Origin: an uncultured Flavobacterium sp. | GTDB lineage: Bacteria; Bacteroidota; Bacteroidia; Flavobacteriales; Flavobacteriaceae | Direction of reading: 5' to 3' | Length of the DNA stretch: 64,000 nucleotides | Assembly: GCF_946478785.1 (NCBI RefSeq) | Contig: NZ_CAMLDD010000005.1 | Location: forward strand, 124,001-188,000 | Part shown: positions 37,103 to 44,813 of the stretch, piece by piece | Position numbering within the stretch: position 1 is the first letter of the stretch | How the letters are laid out: every line of letters begins with the position of its first letter | The notes under the pieces: model-generated | The model's input: the letters and a program-made list of their open reading frames with translations, nothing else | What the model was told of the DNA's origin: nothing | Database searches by the model: none | Made by a program: the position numbers and the translations under genes

Positions 37103-38386
37103 ATGAAATCGAAATTAGGTCTGTCAATAGCTTTATCAGCTATGATTTTTATAAGTTGTGAAGCTCAAAAATCACAATCGGCTAAAATTGTTTTAACCAA
37201 TGATTCGGATTTAGAATTATCTCAAAAAGCAATTTCAATTAAAAGAAGTACGCTTAAGCTAAAGGGAATCGAAAAATCTTTTCCAATAGTTTTACAAAAT
37301 TCAGATACTATTCCGGCTCAGGTAAATGATCTTGATGGTGACGGAAAATGGGACGAACTGTTTTTTACAGCTGATTTTACAGCGAAAGAAAAGAAAACAG
37401 TGCAACTTAAATGGTCAAATACAGATCCAAAATTCACAGTAAAAACCAGTGCCCGATTCGGAAAGCGTGAAGCTGAGAATCTACCTGTCCAGCCTGCCAC
37501 AGAAGAAGTTTTGTTAGCAAATCAGGTTTATAAAAAATTAGGTTTTCAAAAATACCAGACTGACGGACCTACCTGGGAAAATGATAAAGTAGGTTTCAGG
37601 CATTATCTTGACGGAAGAAATTCTAAAGATGTATTTGGAAAGAAAACGCCCGGAATTACACCTGAAAATGTTGGAATTAACAACAAAGGCGCAGTAGAAG
37701 ATAATTACCATCAGATGCACGATTGGGGGAGGGATATCTTCCCTGTTGGAAGTTCAGCCGGATTAGGCGGTTATGGGTTGCTTGTTGGAAATGAAATCAA
37801 CAGACTCGGAGTTTTGATTAATGATACCGAAAATAATGTAGAAAAAACGACTTTCAAAATTGTCAGTGAAGGACCTGTAAATTCGGTTTTGAGCTATAAT
37901 TATCAAAACTGGGAAGCTTCAGGAAATAAATATCAGGTACAGGAAACGGCTTCTATCTGGCCGGGAATGTACGGATATAAAAATACAGTTTCCGTGAGTG
38001 GACTTAAAGGAAACGAAACTTTAGTAATTGCACTTTCTAACATCAATAATCAAAAACCATTGCAGGTTATTGAGGCCGGAGATTATGTATGCTTTATTCA
38101 GCATGATAAATTAACTTATGAAAGACAATGGATATTGGGAACGGCTATAATTATACCAAAAGACAGCTACCAAGGTTATAGCGAAGCTCCTAAAACAGGT
38201 AAATTAACAGATTCTTATTTGATAAAAATCAATACAAAAAACAACCAGCCAATCAGTTATTATCCAATCGCAGGCTGGGAACTGAGTGCTGATACAAATT
38301 TTAAAGATTCGACATACTTCAGCAATTATGTAACGAGTCTGGCAAAACAGCTTTCTGCCAAAATAAATATTGAAATAAGCAAATAA
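37103..38386 (+). CDS. DUF4861-family lipoprotein
   Basis: A 427-residue protein with a lipoprotein signal (AMIFISC lipobox, Cys19). The body matches the DUF4861 pattern: an N-terminal half with VLTNDSDLELSQKAISIKR, VNDLDGDGKWDELFF and TKEKKTVQLKWS-type strands, then a beta-rich domain with YHQMHDWGRDIFPVGSSAGLGGYGLL and ETASIWPGMYGYKNTVSVSGL. DUF4861 genes recur in Bacteroidetes uronic-acid loci (pectin, alginate); I do not know an established activity. Conserved His and Trp residues in the middle suggest an enzyme rather than a pure binder, but that is inference. It precedes the second GH105 gene by 33 bp. Confidence 0.75.
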   Translation: MKSKLGLSIALSAMIFISCEAQKSQSAKIVLTNDSDLELSQKAISIKRSTLKLKGIEKSFPIVLQNSDTIPAQVNDLDGDGKWDELFFTADFTAKEKKTVQLKWSNTDPKFTVKTSARFGKREAENLPVQPATEEVLLANQVYKKLGFQKYQTDGPTWENDKVGFRHYLDGRNSKDVFGKKTPGITPENVGINNKGAVEDNYHQMHDWGRDIFPVGSSAGLGGYGLLVGNEINRLGVLINDTENNVEKTTFKIVSEGPVNSVLSYNYQNWEASGNKYQVQETASIWPGMYGYKNTVSVSGLKGNETLVIALSNINNQKPLQVIEAGDYVCFIQHDKLTYERQWILGTAIIIPKDSYQGYSEAPKTGKLTDSYLIKINTKNNQPISYYPIAGWELSADTNFKDSTYFSNYVTSLAKQLSAKINIEISK

Positions 38387-38419
38387 ACCAATTTTACTAC
38401 TATCTAAAAATACCTAACC

Positions 38420-39772
38420 ATGAACTATAAATCAACCAAAATTATTACATTGTTTGCATTGGGAATAATTGCTTTTGCAAATGCCCAGACCAACGATGCC
38501 ACAACACCATTACACCTAATGCAGCCGGATTATCCAACGCCTTACATTATTCCCGAAAAGAAAAATATAAAAGAGGTATTGGACAGGGTGTATTTTTTCT
38601 TAGATAAAAATTCGGCGTCTAAAATTGTAAATGCCACAACTAAGGCAGAGATTACAGATTACAAAAAAAACAAGGAAGACATCATTTTTGAACCGGGCGC
38701 TTTTAGACTGACCAGTTACGAATGGGGCGTTACCTATGCCGGAATGCTTTTAGCATCTAAAGCTACGGGTGAAAAATATTTTGCTGATTATTCGAATAAA
38801 AGAATAAAACTAATCGCTGATGTAGCCGAAAATATTCAGGAGAAAAACATCAAGGATAAAGACATGTTAAAGACACTTCATCCGGAGGCTTTGGATTTTG
38901 CAGGAGCGCTTTGTGCCGCTTTTATTAAAGCCAAAAAAGAGGGTTTAAAAGCAAATATTGATCCTTTGGTAAATAATTACATCCATTTTATCAGCAAGGA
39001 ACAGTTTCGATTAAAAGACGGAACTTTAGCCCGAAACAGACCTCAGGATAATACACTGTGGTTAGACGATATGTTTATGAGCGTGCCGGCATTAGCCCAA
39101 ATGGGAAGCCACACGGGAGAAGTTAAATATTTTGATGACGCCGTAAAACAGGTTAATCAGTTTTCTAAAAGAATGTTTAACGAACAAAAAGGTATTTACA
39201 TGCACGGTTGGGTAGAGTCGATGGAAGTTCATCCACAGTTTCACTGGGCAAGGGCAAATGGCTGGGCTATAATGACTATGGTAGAATTACTTGAAGTGTT
39301 ACCTCAGAATCATCCCGGATATCCTCAGGTTTTAGCACAGCTTCAAAAACACATAGCAGGATTAGTGCAATATCAACACGGAACCGGTTTTTGGCATCAG
39401 TTACTAGACAGGAATGATTCGTATTTAGAAACTTCGGCAACTGCCATTTACACGTATTCAATTGCCAGGGCTATCAATCGTGGCTACGTTGATAAAATGA
39501 CATACGCCCCAGCCGTTTTATTGGGTTGGAACGCTGTTGCCTCAAAAGTAAATGATAAAGGTCAGGTGGAAGGAACCTGCGTAGGAACTGGAATGGGGTT
39601 TGATCCGGCATTTTATTATTATCGTCCTGTAAATGTATTTGCAGCCCACGGTTATGGTCCGGTTTTACTGGCTGGAGCTGAGGTGATTTTGCTATTGAAA
39701 GACAGCCAGTTTCAAATAAACGACAGCGCAATACAATTAAAAATAGAAGGTAAAGATAATCTTCATAAGTAA
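38420..39772 (+). CDS. GH105-family glycosidase (second copy)
   Basis: A 450-residue exported protein (signal peptide through AFANAQ) with an (alpha/alpha)6-barrel pattern of the GH105 kind: LTSYEWGVTYAGMLLASKATG, DNTLWLDDMFMSVPALAQMG with candidate catalytic Asp near residue 215, HWARANGWAIMTMVELLEVLP, GTGFWHQLLDRNDSYLETSATAIYTYSIARAINRG and HGYGPVLLAGAEV. It is longer than the first GH105 by an N-terminal extension (residues about 22-95) and diverges strongly from it, so the two probably attack different unsaturated oligosaccharides. It is the last gene before a 534-bp repeat-rich gap. Confidence 0.87.
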   Translation: MNYKSTKIITLFALGIIAFANAQTNDATTPLHLMQPDYPTPYIIPEKKNIKEVLDRVYFFLDKNSASKIVNATTKAEITDYKKNKEDIIFEPGAFRLTSYEWGVTYAGMLLASKATGEKYFADYSNKRIKLIADVAENIQEKNIKDKDMLKTLHPEALDFAGALCAAFIKAKKEGLKANIDPLVNNYIHFISKEQFRLKDGTLARNRPQDNTLWLDDMFMSVPALAQMGSHTGEVKYFDDAVKQVNQFSKRMFNEQKGIYMHGWVESMEVHPQFHWARANGWAIMTMVELLEVLPQNHPGYPQVLAQLQKHIAGLVQYQHGTGFWHQLLDRNDSYLETSATAIYTYSIARAINRGYVDKMTYAPAVLLGWNAVASKVNDKGQVEGTCVGTGMGFDPAFYYYRPVNVFAAHGYGPVLLAGAEVILLLKDSQFQINDSAIQLKIEGKDNLHK

Positions 39773-39775
39773 AAT

Positions 39776-39852
39776 TGAAGTTAAATGTTAAAAGTTAAGG
39801 GTTAGAAGTTAAGTGTTAGAAGTTAAACGTTAGAAGTTAAACGTTAGAATGT
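39776..39852. repeat. AGTTA-type simple repeat tract
   Basis: Seven or so degenerate copies of a 10-11 bp word of the kind GTTAGAAGTTA, with variants AAGTTAAACGTTAG. No coding potential. Confidence 0.75.
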
Positions 39853-39914
39853 GGTAAAACTTACGCTAAGAATAACTTAACTCACTTCCTATAAGGACGC
39901 ACAGGCGCAAAGTT

Positions 39915-40001
39915 TTTTCACGCAGATTTAAAAAAGATTTAAGCAGATGCACGCAGATCATCTCTTTAAATCTGCTTAAATCTGCAGAATCTGCGTGAAA
40001 A
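39915..40001. repeat. Nested hairpin repeat (CACGCAGATTT type)
   Basis: Outer arms TTTTCACGCAGATT (39915-39928) and AATCTGCGTGAAAA (39988-40001); inner arms AGATTTAAGCAGAT (39935-39948) and ATCTGCTTAAATCT (39970-39983). The transcript would fold into a long cruciform-like hairpin. Degenerate relatives occur at 61456-61525 and 63769-63800. Confidence 0.75.
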
Positions 40002-40021
40002 TATTTTTGATTCTTCTAAAT

Positions 40022-40323
40022 AAAACTTTACGCCTCTGAGCCTTTACGCGATTAAATTAATGAAGTAAAAAAAACTCGGTGCTTTTAAAAGATTAATACT
40101 AAAAAACATCCTATGAAACTGAGTCCAACTTAAAACAAAAGTTTGGAATTGAATAGGCTCCAGCTTTAGCTGGAGTTAAAATAAAGATCAGTTAATCGGC
40201 TTTAGCCAAATTATTCAAAGCGAAAAAAACTTTGCGACTCTGCGCGATTAAATTAACGAAGAAAAAAAAAAGGTGTCTGTAAAAGATTAATACTAAAAAA
40301 CATCCTATGAAACTCAGTCCAAC
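40022..40323 (+). repeat. Direct duplication of the PL22-like gene's 5' region
   Basis: A block at about 40022-40130 recurs at about 40222-40323, offset 194 bp, including GATTAATACTAAAAAACATC and the start codon with the first codons (ATGAAACTGAGTCCAAC against ATGAAACTCAGTCCAAC). In the first copy the frame stops after MKLSPT, so it is a dead start. Confidence 0.8.
40158..40175. repeat. Short palindrome CTCCAGCT-TT-AGCTGGAG
   Basis: An 8-bp-arm palindrome with a 2-base loop. The same GCTTTAGCTGGAG wording recurs three times at 63420-63652, marking it as a dispersed element. Confidence 0.65.
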
Positions 40324-41647
40324 AATAAATATACTTTTCCTATTATTTACCATAACAACTTTCAGCCAGATTGGAACCCGATTTCCATCGGAAAAAAAAA
40401 TTATAAAAGACCCCGTTACAGGTATCGATTTAATCTTTTTAACGACTAAATCAGCAGGTGATTCTAAAACATATCCAACGCATCCACAATGGACAGCAGA
40501 TGGGGAATGGCTAATTTTCAGAACCAGAAGGGCTAATGGGGAAGCAATGGCGGTAAATGAAAAATCAGGCGTAATGGTACAGGTCACCGAAGGCGGTTAT
40601 ACCGGAACATTATGCATGGCTCAAAAATCGATGAAATTGTATTTCATGCGCAAAGCAGAGGGCGATAAAATGCAGATCATGGAAGTAAATCTGGAAGCTG
40701 TTTTTAAAGACAGTCAGGCTGGAAAAATGAAACCTGTTTCGGCTTACGAACGTATCTGTGGTGTAACAAAAGCTGAAATGGGTGCTTCTGGTGATATGGC
40801 TTTAGACGCTGATGAAGCAAGGGTTTACTTTAGAATTGGAAAAGAAGAAGCGGCAAGATACTTAGACCCCAATATTAAAATTGAAAAAAGTTTCGGACCA
40901 AGAAATATGGGAGCAGGCCCAGGTGGAATCGCAAGTATGAATGTAAAAACTGGTGAGTTTAAGCATGTGGTTTCAGTGCCTTTTCAGGTGGGACATATTC
41001 AGTCGAATATCTGGAATCCGGGTGAGATTGTTTTTTGCTGGGAAACCGGAGGAAAATCTCCGCAGCGTACCTGGACAGTTATGGCAGACGGAACTGGTTT
41101 AAGGCCTTTGTATCCGGAATCTGATTTTGAATGGGTAACGCACGAAGCTGTAATTTCTAAAGACGAAGTAGCCATAGCAATTATGGGGCACCGAAAAATT
41201 GATATCCAGAAAGATGCCCTTGTAGAAGTGGCTGCAAACGGAGAGATTAGAAATCCGGTCAACCCTGGACAAGAAAGCAATTGGGGGAATACCGGAACCC
41301 GTGAAAAACCTACAGGTTTGGCGATTATAAATCTTAGGACGCGCGAAATGATTATTGCCGGACAGACCAAAAGCGGCAGCGGATTATGGCATGTACACGG
41401 TTCAGCTGATGGGAGGTGGGCAGTAGGAGATGATTTTTCGAGAAGTTTATATTTAATCGACAGAAAAACAAACGAAATGATGCTGCTGACGACAGGGCAT
41501 AAGGAAACTGCTGCAGATCACATTCATCCTACTTTTAACGGAGACGGGACCAAAATCCAAATTCAGTCGGCTATGCTTTCTGGAGACAATCGGACTATGA
41601 ATATCTGTATTGTTAACGTACCCAAAGAATGGCTGAAACGTAAATAA
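40307..41647 (+). CDS. PL22-like oligogalacturonate lyase
   Basis: A 446-residue protein with signal peptide (ends TTFSQ) and a repeated beta-propeller pattern. The N-terminus GTRFPSEKKIIKDPVTGIDLIFLT and the central VPFQVGHIQSNIWNPGEIVFCWETGG (around residues 225-245, with the His/Gln metal ligands expected in oligogalacturonate lyase) match the PL22 family. WHVHGSADGRWAVGDDF and ADHIHPTFNGDGTKIQIQS provide further conserved His. PL22 enzymes cleave short (unsaturated) galacturonides; export to the periplasm differs from the cytoplasmic enterobacterial Ogl. An RG-I oligosaccharide substrate is possible in this context. The start codon is duplicated 194 bp upstream (see repeat). Confidence 0.8.
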   Translation: MKLSPTINILFLLFTITTFSQIGTRFPSEKKIIKDPVTGIDLIFLTTKSAGDSKTYPTHPQWTADGEWLIFRTRRANGEAMAVNEKSGVMVQVTEGGYTGTLCMAQKSMKLYFMRKAEGDKMQIMEVNLEAVFKDSQAGKMKPVSAYERICGVTKAEMGASGDMALDADEARVYFRIGKEEAARYLDPNIKIEKSFGPRNMGAGPGGIASMNVKTGEFKHVVSVPFQVGHIQSNIWNPGEIVFCWETGGKSPQRTWTVMADGTGLRPLYPESDFEWVTHEAVISKDEVAIAIMGHRKIDIQKDALVEVAANGEIRNPVNPGQESNWGNTGTREKPTGLAIINLRTREMIIAGQTKSGSGLWHVHGSADGRWAVGDDFSRSLYLIDRKTNEMMLLTTGHKETAADHIHPTFNGDGTKIQIQSAMLSGDNRTMNICIVNVPKEWLKRK

Positions 41648-41665
41648 AAAAGACTCAAATAATAG

Positions 41666-41710
41666 CAGTATAGAACAGGATAGATAAGGCAACAGGAAAA
41701 ACTAAATTTG
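41666..41710 (+). promoter_or_regulatory. Decamer-pair promoter g (GH43-GH28-GH115-sulfatase)
   Basis: CAGTATAGAA (41666-41675), CAGGATAGAT (41676-41685), 17 bp, TAAATTTG (41703-41710). It begins only 18 bp after the PL22-like stop codon and 26 bp before the GH43 ATG, with no terminator between. Confidence 0.83.
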
Positions 41711-41736
41711 ATTTTACTCTAAATTTAAAATGCATA

Positions 41737-43161
41737 ATGCAAAAAAACAATCGTTTTACTATCAGTATCTTAGCAAGGGAAATATTTACTATTTTCTTGT
41801 TGATAGTGACATCTGTTTCATTAGCGCAACAACCGGAAAAAATGGATGCCATCTATTCTGGTACGCCTTGGTTCGACCAAAATAGAAATATTGTAAGTGC
41901 TCATGGAGCGAATATTGTTAAAGAGAAAGGAATATTTTATCTTTTTGGAGAAGCACATACAGATACGAGCAATGCATTTGTCGGATTTAATTGCTATTCT
42001 TCAAAAGATCTTTACAATTGGAAATTTGAAAGTATTGCACTTCCAATACAAAAATCAGGTAAATTAGGTCCGAACCGTGTCGGCGAAAGACCAAAAGTAA
42101 TGAAATGTCCTAAAACGGGAGAATTTATCATGTACATGCATGCAGATACCTTAACTTATAAAGATCAATTTGTAGGCTACGCAGTTTCCAAAAAAATAAA
42201 AGGACCATACCAGTTTAAAGGACCGCTTTTGTTTAACGGAAAACCAATAAAAAAATGGGACATGGGAACTTTTCAGGATAGCGATGGCTCAGGTTACATT
42301 TTGGCTCATGGTGGCGAAATTTATAAACTGAATGATGATTATAAATCGGTTGCAGAGAAAGTGAATGAAAATATTACTTCCGGATTCGAATCACCTACAA
42401 TGTTTAAAAAAGACAGTCTTTATTACTTTATAGGTTCACATTTAACAAGCTGGGAGAAAAACGACAATTATTATTATACGGCAAATTCACTCAAAGGGCC
42501 ATGGATATCTCAGGGTTTAATTGCGCCGGAGGGAACTTTAACATGGAATTCACAATGTACTTTTGTCTTGCCAATTCAGGGTACAAAAGATACAACATAC
42601 CTATTTATGGGCGATCGATGGTCTTTTCCTAAACAGGCTTCGGCAGCAACTTATGTGTGGCAGCCAATTGTCATTTCAGGAAATTTATTATCAATTCCTA
42701 ATTATAAGGATGCCTGGAAAATTGATGTCGCAACCGGACTTGCCTCTGTTACAGAAAACAGGGAGGAAATTATAAAGAATACAGGTAAACAAATTCAGTA
42801 TAATGGAAATTGGAAACACACGGATTCCGAAAGTAGATCTGATGAAAAAGATGCTTCGTTGTCGATTCAATTTAGCGGCCAACAAATAGCCTTGTATAGC
42901 GTAGTTGGCTCAGAAAATGGTTATGCAAAAATTGTTCTGACTGATAGAAAAGGTAAGATAATTGTATCTGCCCTTATTGATATGTACAGCAAAGTTTCAA
43001 TGGCAACACCAGTTTTCCGATCTCCAATATTGAAAAAAGGCAACTACAATTTAACTGTTTCCGTTACAGGAGAAAGACCCAACTGGTCAGACAAAAAGAA
43101 AACAATTTATGGAAGCAAAGCAAGCTTCATTTCTATTAATCAGATTAAAATAAAAAACTAA
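41737..43161 (+). CDS. GH43 subfamily 24-like exo-beta-1,3-galactanase candidate
   Basis: A 474-residue exported protein (signal segment through VSLAQQ; the N-terminus is long and basic). The propeller starts TPWFDQNRNIVSAHGANIVKEKG. Three motifs fit subfamily 24: GERPKVMKCPKTGEFIMYMH near 116, GFESPTMFKKDSLYYFIGSHLTSW near 217 with the candidate acid Glu, and TWNSQCTFVLP near 272 with a Gln where other GH43 have their base region. Characterised members are exo-beta-1,3-galactanases on type II arabinogalactan. A C-terminal beta-sandwich (about 345-474) is probably carbohydrate binding. It heads the operon with GH28, GH115 and a sulfatase, under promoter g. Confidence 0.75.
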   Translation: MQKNNRFTISILAREIFTIFLLIVTSVSLAQQPEKMDAIYSGTPWFDQNRNIVSAHGANIVKEKGIFYLFGEAHTDTSNAFVGFNCYSSKDLYNWKFESIALPIQKSGKLGPNRVGERPKVMKCPKTGEFIMYMHADTLTYKDQFVGYAVSKKIKGPYQFKGPLLFNGKPIKKWDMGTFQDSDGSGYILAHGGEIYKLNDDYKSVAEKVNENITSGFESPTMFKKDSLYYFIGSHLTSWEKNDNYYYTANSLKGPWISQGLIAPEGTLTWNSQCTFVLPIQGTKDTTYLFMGDRWSFPKQASAATYVWQPIVISGNLLSIPNYKDAWKIDVATGLASVTENREEIIKNTGKQIQYNGNWKHTDSESRSDEKDASLSIQFSGQQIALYSVVGSENGYAKIVLTDRKGKIIVSALIDMYSKVSMATPVFRSPILKKGNYNLTVSVTGERPNWSDKKKTIYGSKASFISINQIKIKN

Positions 43162-43184
43162 ATATCTAAAACCAAAAAAATACA

Positions 43185-44513
43185 ATGAAAAGATTATTGA
43201 CACTTGCTATCTGCATTTTGGGAATTTCCCAGTTTGCATTTTCTCAAAATTATAAAAATGACACTTTTCCGGACGGAAGCGAAATTACGCCGTGGTTTAA
43301 GGATTACACCAAACTTCAATTGAAAGATTTAGGGAAGCAATACACCATTACCGATTTTGGAGTTACGAAAGACAGCACCAAAATTCAGACCGTTGCAATC
43401 CAAAAAGTAATTGATAAAGCAGCAAAAAGCGGAGGAGGCGTAATTGTAATTCCAAAAGGAGTTTTCCTGAGCGGAGCTTTGTTCTTTAAACCAAAAACAA
43501 GCCTATATGTTTCTGAAGGCGGAACATTAAAAGGTTCTGATGATATTGCCAATTATCCAATTATGCCTTCACGAATGGAAGGTCAGAATCTGGATTATTT
43601 TCCGGCATTAGTAAATGCTTATGGCGTAGATAATTTCTCTATTTCCGGAAAAGGCACTATCAATGGAAACGGCTATAAATTTTATGAGGCTTTCTGGGCA
43701 AGACGCAAGGAAAATCCCAAATGTACCAATCTTGAAGTCTCAAGACCAAGATTAGTATTTGTTTGGAATTCAAACAACGTGCAGTTTCAGGATGTCAGAC
43801 TGATTAATTCAGGTTTTTGGACAAATCATTTTTATAAATGTAACAATGTAAAACTTCTGGATCTATACATTTTCTCTCCACATTTAGAAATAAAAGCACC
43901 AAGTACGGATGCAATTGATCTTGATATTTGTAAAAATGTATTAGTAAAAGGATGCTTTTTATCTGTAAATGATGATGCGATTGCATTAAAAGGAGGAAAA
44001 GGCCCTTTTGCCGATCAGGATAAAAACAACGGACCAAACTCAAATATTATCATCGAAGACTGCCGATTTGGATTCTGTCATTCGGCATTAACAAACGGAA
44101 GTGAATCCATCCATAACCGAAATGTAATTATGCGTAATTGCCAGATTGACGGGGCAACAAGAATGCTATGGTTAAAAATGAGACCAGATACACCGCAACG
44201 ATACGAGTACATTCGAGTTGAAGATATAAAAGGGCAGGCAAAAAACTGTCTGGTTGTTTTGGCATGGAAACAGTTTTTTGATCTAAAAGGACGTCCTGAT
44301 GTTCCGGTATCATATGGCGATCATGTGACTTTAAAAAATATCGAGATGAAATCGAATACGTTTTTTAATGTAGAAAAAGATGAAAATGTTCGTTTGTCTA
44401 ATTTTACTTTCGAAAACCTGAAAATTGAAGCGAGTAAAGCAACTGTCGACAAAAGCATTGTAGATGGAATTACTTTGAAAAATGTATATGTAAATAAGCA
44501 ATTAATAGAGTAG
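43185..44513 (+). CDS. GH28 polygalacturonase / rhamnogalacturonan hydrolase
   Basis: A 442-residue exported parallel beta-helix enzyme (signal peptide through FAFSQ). The three GH28 acidic motifs are present: STDAIDLD near residue 238, VNDDAIALKGG near 262, and the His motif CHSALTNGSE near 298, followed by WLKMRPD in place of RIK. The N-terminal block YTITDFGVTKDSTKIQTVAIQKVIDKAAKSGGG is the usual pectinase-helix start. GH28 hydrolyses alpha-galacturonosidic bonds of homogalacturonan, or of the RG-I backbone. With PL11, GH105 and GH106 nearby, exo-acting removal of galacturonate from RG-I oligosaccharides is likely. It lies 23 bp after the GH43 gene. Confidence 0.92.
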   Translation: MKRLLTLAICILGISQFAFSQNYKNDTFPDGSEITPWFKDYTKLQLKDLGKQYTITDFGVTKDSTKIQTVAIQKVIDKAAKSGGGVIVIPKGVFLSGALFFKPKTSLYVSEGGTLKGSDDIANYPIMPSRMEGQNLDYFPALVNAYGVDNFSISGKGTINGNGYKFYEAFWARRKENPKCTNLEVSRPRLVFVWNSNNVQFQDVRLINSGFWTNHFYKCNNVKLLDLYIFSPHLEIKAPSTDAIDLDICKNVLVKGCFLSVNDDAIALKGGKGPFADQDKNNGPNSNIIIEDCRFGFCHSALTNGSESIHNRNVIMRNCQIDGATRMLWLKMRPDTPQRYEYIRVEDIKGQAKNCLVVLAWKQFFDLKGRPDVPVSYGDHVTLKNIEMKSNTFFNVEKDENVRLSNFTFENLKIEASKATVDKSIVDGITLKNVYVNKQLIE

Positions 44514-44813
44514 GTAGAGGCGCACAGCAGTGCGTCTATGCAAAGTAAACATAAGTTTGTCATTGATGAGAAAACTAGAAATCTTAGCAAGAAACTAACA
44601 TCCAGTATTTCATAAATTGTCGATTTTTTCAAGGATTAAAATCCGTTTTTACAATATGTTTCAAGTGTAAGGTTCTTTAGTGTTAAAGTTCCGGAGGAAC
44701 GATATATTTTGTAGCAACGGATTTTAATCCGTTGAAATGTAATGCGAACAAACAAAAGTTCCGTAGGAACGACAAATAAAACTGCATTCTGCAATCCAAA
44801 AACAGCATTTAAT
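44514..44813. repeat. 300-bp gap made of several palindromic repeats
   Basis: Contains GGCGCACAGCAGTGCGTC (about 44519-44537), GGATTAAAATCC (44634-44645), two copies of GTTCCGGAGGAAC / GTTCCGTAGGAAC (about 44689-44701 and 44758-44770) and CAACGGATTTTAATCCGTTG (44716-44735). All are typical of dispersed intergenic elements. There is no decamer-pair promoter, so the GH115 gene is probably read from promoter g. Confidence 0.7.

Larger units (their letters stand above)
39773..40306. other. 534-bp repeat-rich gap upstream of the PL22-like gene
   Basis: Holds an AGTTA-type tract (39776-39852), a nested hairpin repeat (39915-40001), a palindrome (40158-40175) and two copies of a roughly 100-bp block that includes the start of the downstream gene. 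No decamer-pair promoter and no clear ORF. Confidence 0.75.

Noticed and set aside
40192..40587. 131-codon minus-strand frame across the start of the PL22-like gene
   Set aside because: Antisense to a well-supported exported enzyme and runs through a repeat region; no domain recognised.
44742..44813. Extended start for GH115
   Set aside because: The extra residues come from a dispersed repeat and precede a complete signal peptide; ATG at 44814 preferred.
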